Shown: one piece after another, positions 5,743-6,868 of the stretch | Layout of the letters: the number at the start of each line of letters is the position of its first letter | Position numbering within the stretch: position 1 is the first letter of the stretch | Assembly (NCBI GenBank): GCA_021838065.1 | Contig: JAKCEJ010000164.1 | Location: 1-6,868 of the forward strand | Length of the DNA stretch: 6,868 nucleotides | Origin: Pseudomonadota bacterium | GTDB taxonomy: Bacteria > Pseudomonadota > Gammaproteobacteria > Steroidobacterales > Steroidobacteraceae | Direction of reading: 5' to 3' | The notes under the pieces: model-generated | What the model was told of the DNA's origin: nothing | The model's input: the letters and a program-made list of their open reading frames with translations, nothing else | The model's database searches: none | Made by a program: the position numbers and the translations under genes

Positions 5743-6867
5743 TCAGCGGCCGTACCCGGACCCCTCGCCGAGCGCCGCCTCGATCTCGAGCAGCCGGTTG
5801 TACTTCGCCATCCGCTCCGAGCGGCAGAGCGAGCCTGTCTTGATCTGTCCCCCGCCCATCGCAACCGCAAAATCCGCAATGAAGCTGTCCTCGGTCTCTC
5901 CGGAACGGTGCGAGACGACAAAGCCCCAGCCCGCCTGGCGGCACAGCGCGATGGCCTCGACGGTCTCGGTCACGGTGCCGATCTGGTTAAGCTTGATCAG
6001 CGCCGCGTTGCAGGTGCGCTCGCTGATGCCGCGGCGGATGAATCGTGGGTTGGTGACCAGGATGTCATCGCCGACGATCTGAATGCGCTCACCGAGACCG
6101 GCCGTCATCGCGCTGAAGCCCTCCCAATCGTTCTCCGCCAGCCCGTCCTCGATGGAGACGATGGGATAGCGATCCACCCAGCTACTATAGAGCGCAATCA
6201 TCTGCGCGGACGTCTTGTTCCCCTGGCGGCTGCGCGTGAGGCGGTACTCGCCCGCCTCGTAGAAGGAGCTCGCCGCCGGATCGAGCGCAATGGAGATATC
6301 GCGCCCCGGCTGGTAACCGGCCCGCTCGATCGCCGCCACGATCAGCTCGCAGGCCTCCTCATTGCTCGCGAGCGCCGGTGCGAAGCCGCCCTCATCCCCG
6401 ACCGCGGTACTGAGGCCACGCTCGTGCAGAAGCTTCTTCAGCGCCTGAAACGTCTCCGAGCCGTAGCGCATCGCCTCGGCGAAACTCGAGGCGCCGTGCG
6501 GCACGATCATGAACTCCTGGAAATCGAGGCTCGAGTCGGCGTGCTTGCCGCCGTTCAGCACATTCATCATCGGCACCGGCAGCCGCTGCGCGCCGACACC
6601 CCCGAGGTACGCATACAGCGGCATCCGCCGCGCCTCTGCCGCCGCGCGCGCGAGCGCCTGCGAGACTCCGAGAATCGCATTCGCGCCGAGCTTGGCTTTG
6701 TTCGCGGTCCCATCGAGATCACACATCATCCGATCGATGCGGGCCTGCGCCGTTGCATCGAGGCCGATCAGGCGCGGCGCGATGATCTCATTAACGTTGG
6801 CGAGCGCCTTGCGCACACCCTTGCCGCCGTAGCGCCGCGCATCGCCGTCGCGCAACTCGACCGCCTC
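5743..6867 (-). CDS. eno: Enolase (phosphopyruvate hydratase), 5' end outside window
   Basis: Converts 2-phosphoglycerate to phosphoenolpyruvate in glycolysis; cytoplasmic, Mg-dependent. 374 residues are visible, beginning with EAVELRDGD, so about 45 N-terminal residues are missing compared with the usual 430. Numbered from that first E, the expected active-site residues are present: H109 (NGGKHAD), E118 (QEFMI), E159 (GDEGG), Mg ligands D196 (ALDPAAS), E240 (SIEDGL) and D267 (VGDDI), the base K292 (LIKLNQIG), HRS 320-322 and K343 (GQIKTGS). It should therefore be active. Several stretches differ from housekeeping enolases: [20 protein letters not shown] where E. coli has [39 protein letters not shown], and SLDFQEF. 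This hints at a second, specialised enolase. It lies upstream of the small Cys protein and ATPase on the same strand. Confidence 0.96.
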   Translation of the reverse strand, partial: [374 protein letters not shown]

Positions 6868-6868
6868 G

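Noticed and set aside
5424..5921. Open frames on both strands across the enolase 3' end and the small Cys gene (plus 5424-5843, minus 5658-5921)
   Set aside because: They overlap clear enolase coding sequence in other frames and have low-complexity Arg/Ser/Pro composition.

Overview
The window is GC-rich, densely coding bacterial DNA. It has the look of a Pseudomonadota chromosome, probably gammaproteobacterial: there is a YcbB-type L,D-transpeptidase, a PilZ protein and a DUF190 protein of the proteobacterial kind. No rRNA, tRNA, CRISPR array, transposase or integrase is visible. Taxonomy is inferred from protein types only.

Layout from left to right: (1) 1-1470, minus strand, an FtsH-type membrane AAA+ zinc protease whose C-terminal end lies outside the window. 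(2) 1655-2146, plus strand, a single-domain PilZ (c-di-GMP receptor type) protein, divergent from ftsH. (3) 1938-3935, minus strand, a periplasmic YcbB/LdtD-like L,D-transpeptidase whose reading frame runs 209 bp into the 3' end of the pilZ gene. (4) 3936-4343, a 408-bp gap with no convincing gene; it holds two small hairpins, one copy of an 18-bp repeat and a candidate promoter. (5) 4344-4697, plus strand, a DUF190 protein. (6) 4619-5425, minus strand, a P-loop ATPase of unknown role that overlaps the DUF190 gene tail to tail. (7) 5437-5661, minus strand, a 74-residue cysteine-rich protein resembling DUF6455, ending 11 nt before the ATPase start. (8) 5743-6867, minus strand, enolase, with its N-terminus outside the window.

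The three right-hand minus genes (enolase, small Cys protein, ATPase) could form one transcription unit. DUF190 genes are often neighbours of crcB fluoride-channel genes, and enolase is a classical fluoride target, so this end of the window may be part of a fluoride or general stress locus; no crcB and no credible fluoride riboswitch is present here. FtsH (membrane protein quality control) and the L,D-transpeptidase (peptidoglycan 3-3 cross-linking) would both suit an envelope-stress setting, but this joint role is inference. The least understood part is the pairing of the small Cys-rich protein with the non-canonical P-loop ATPase.
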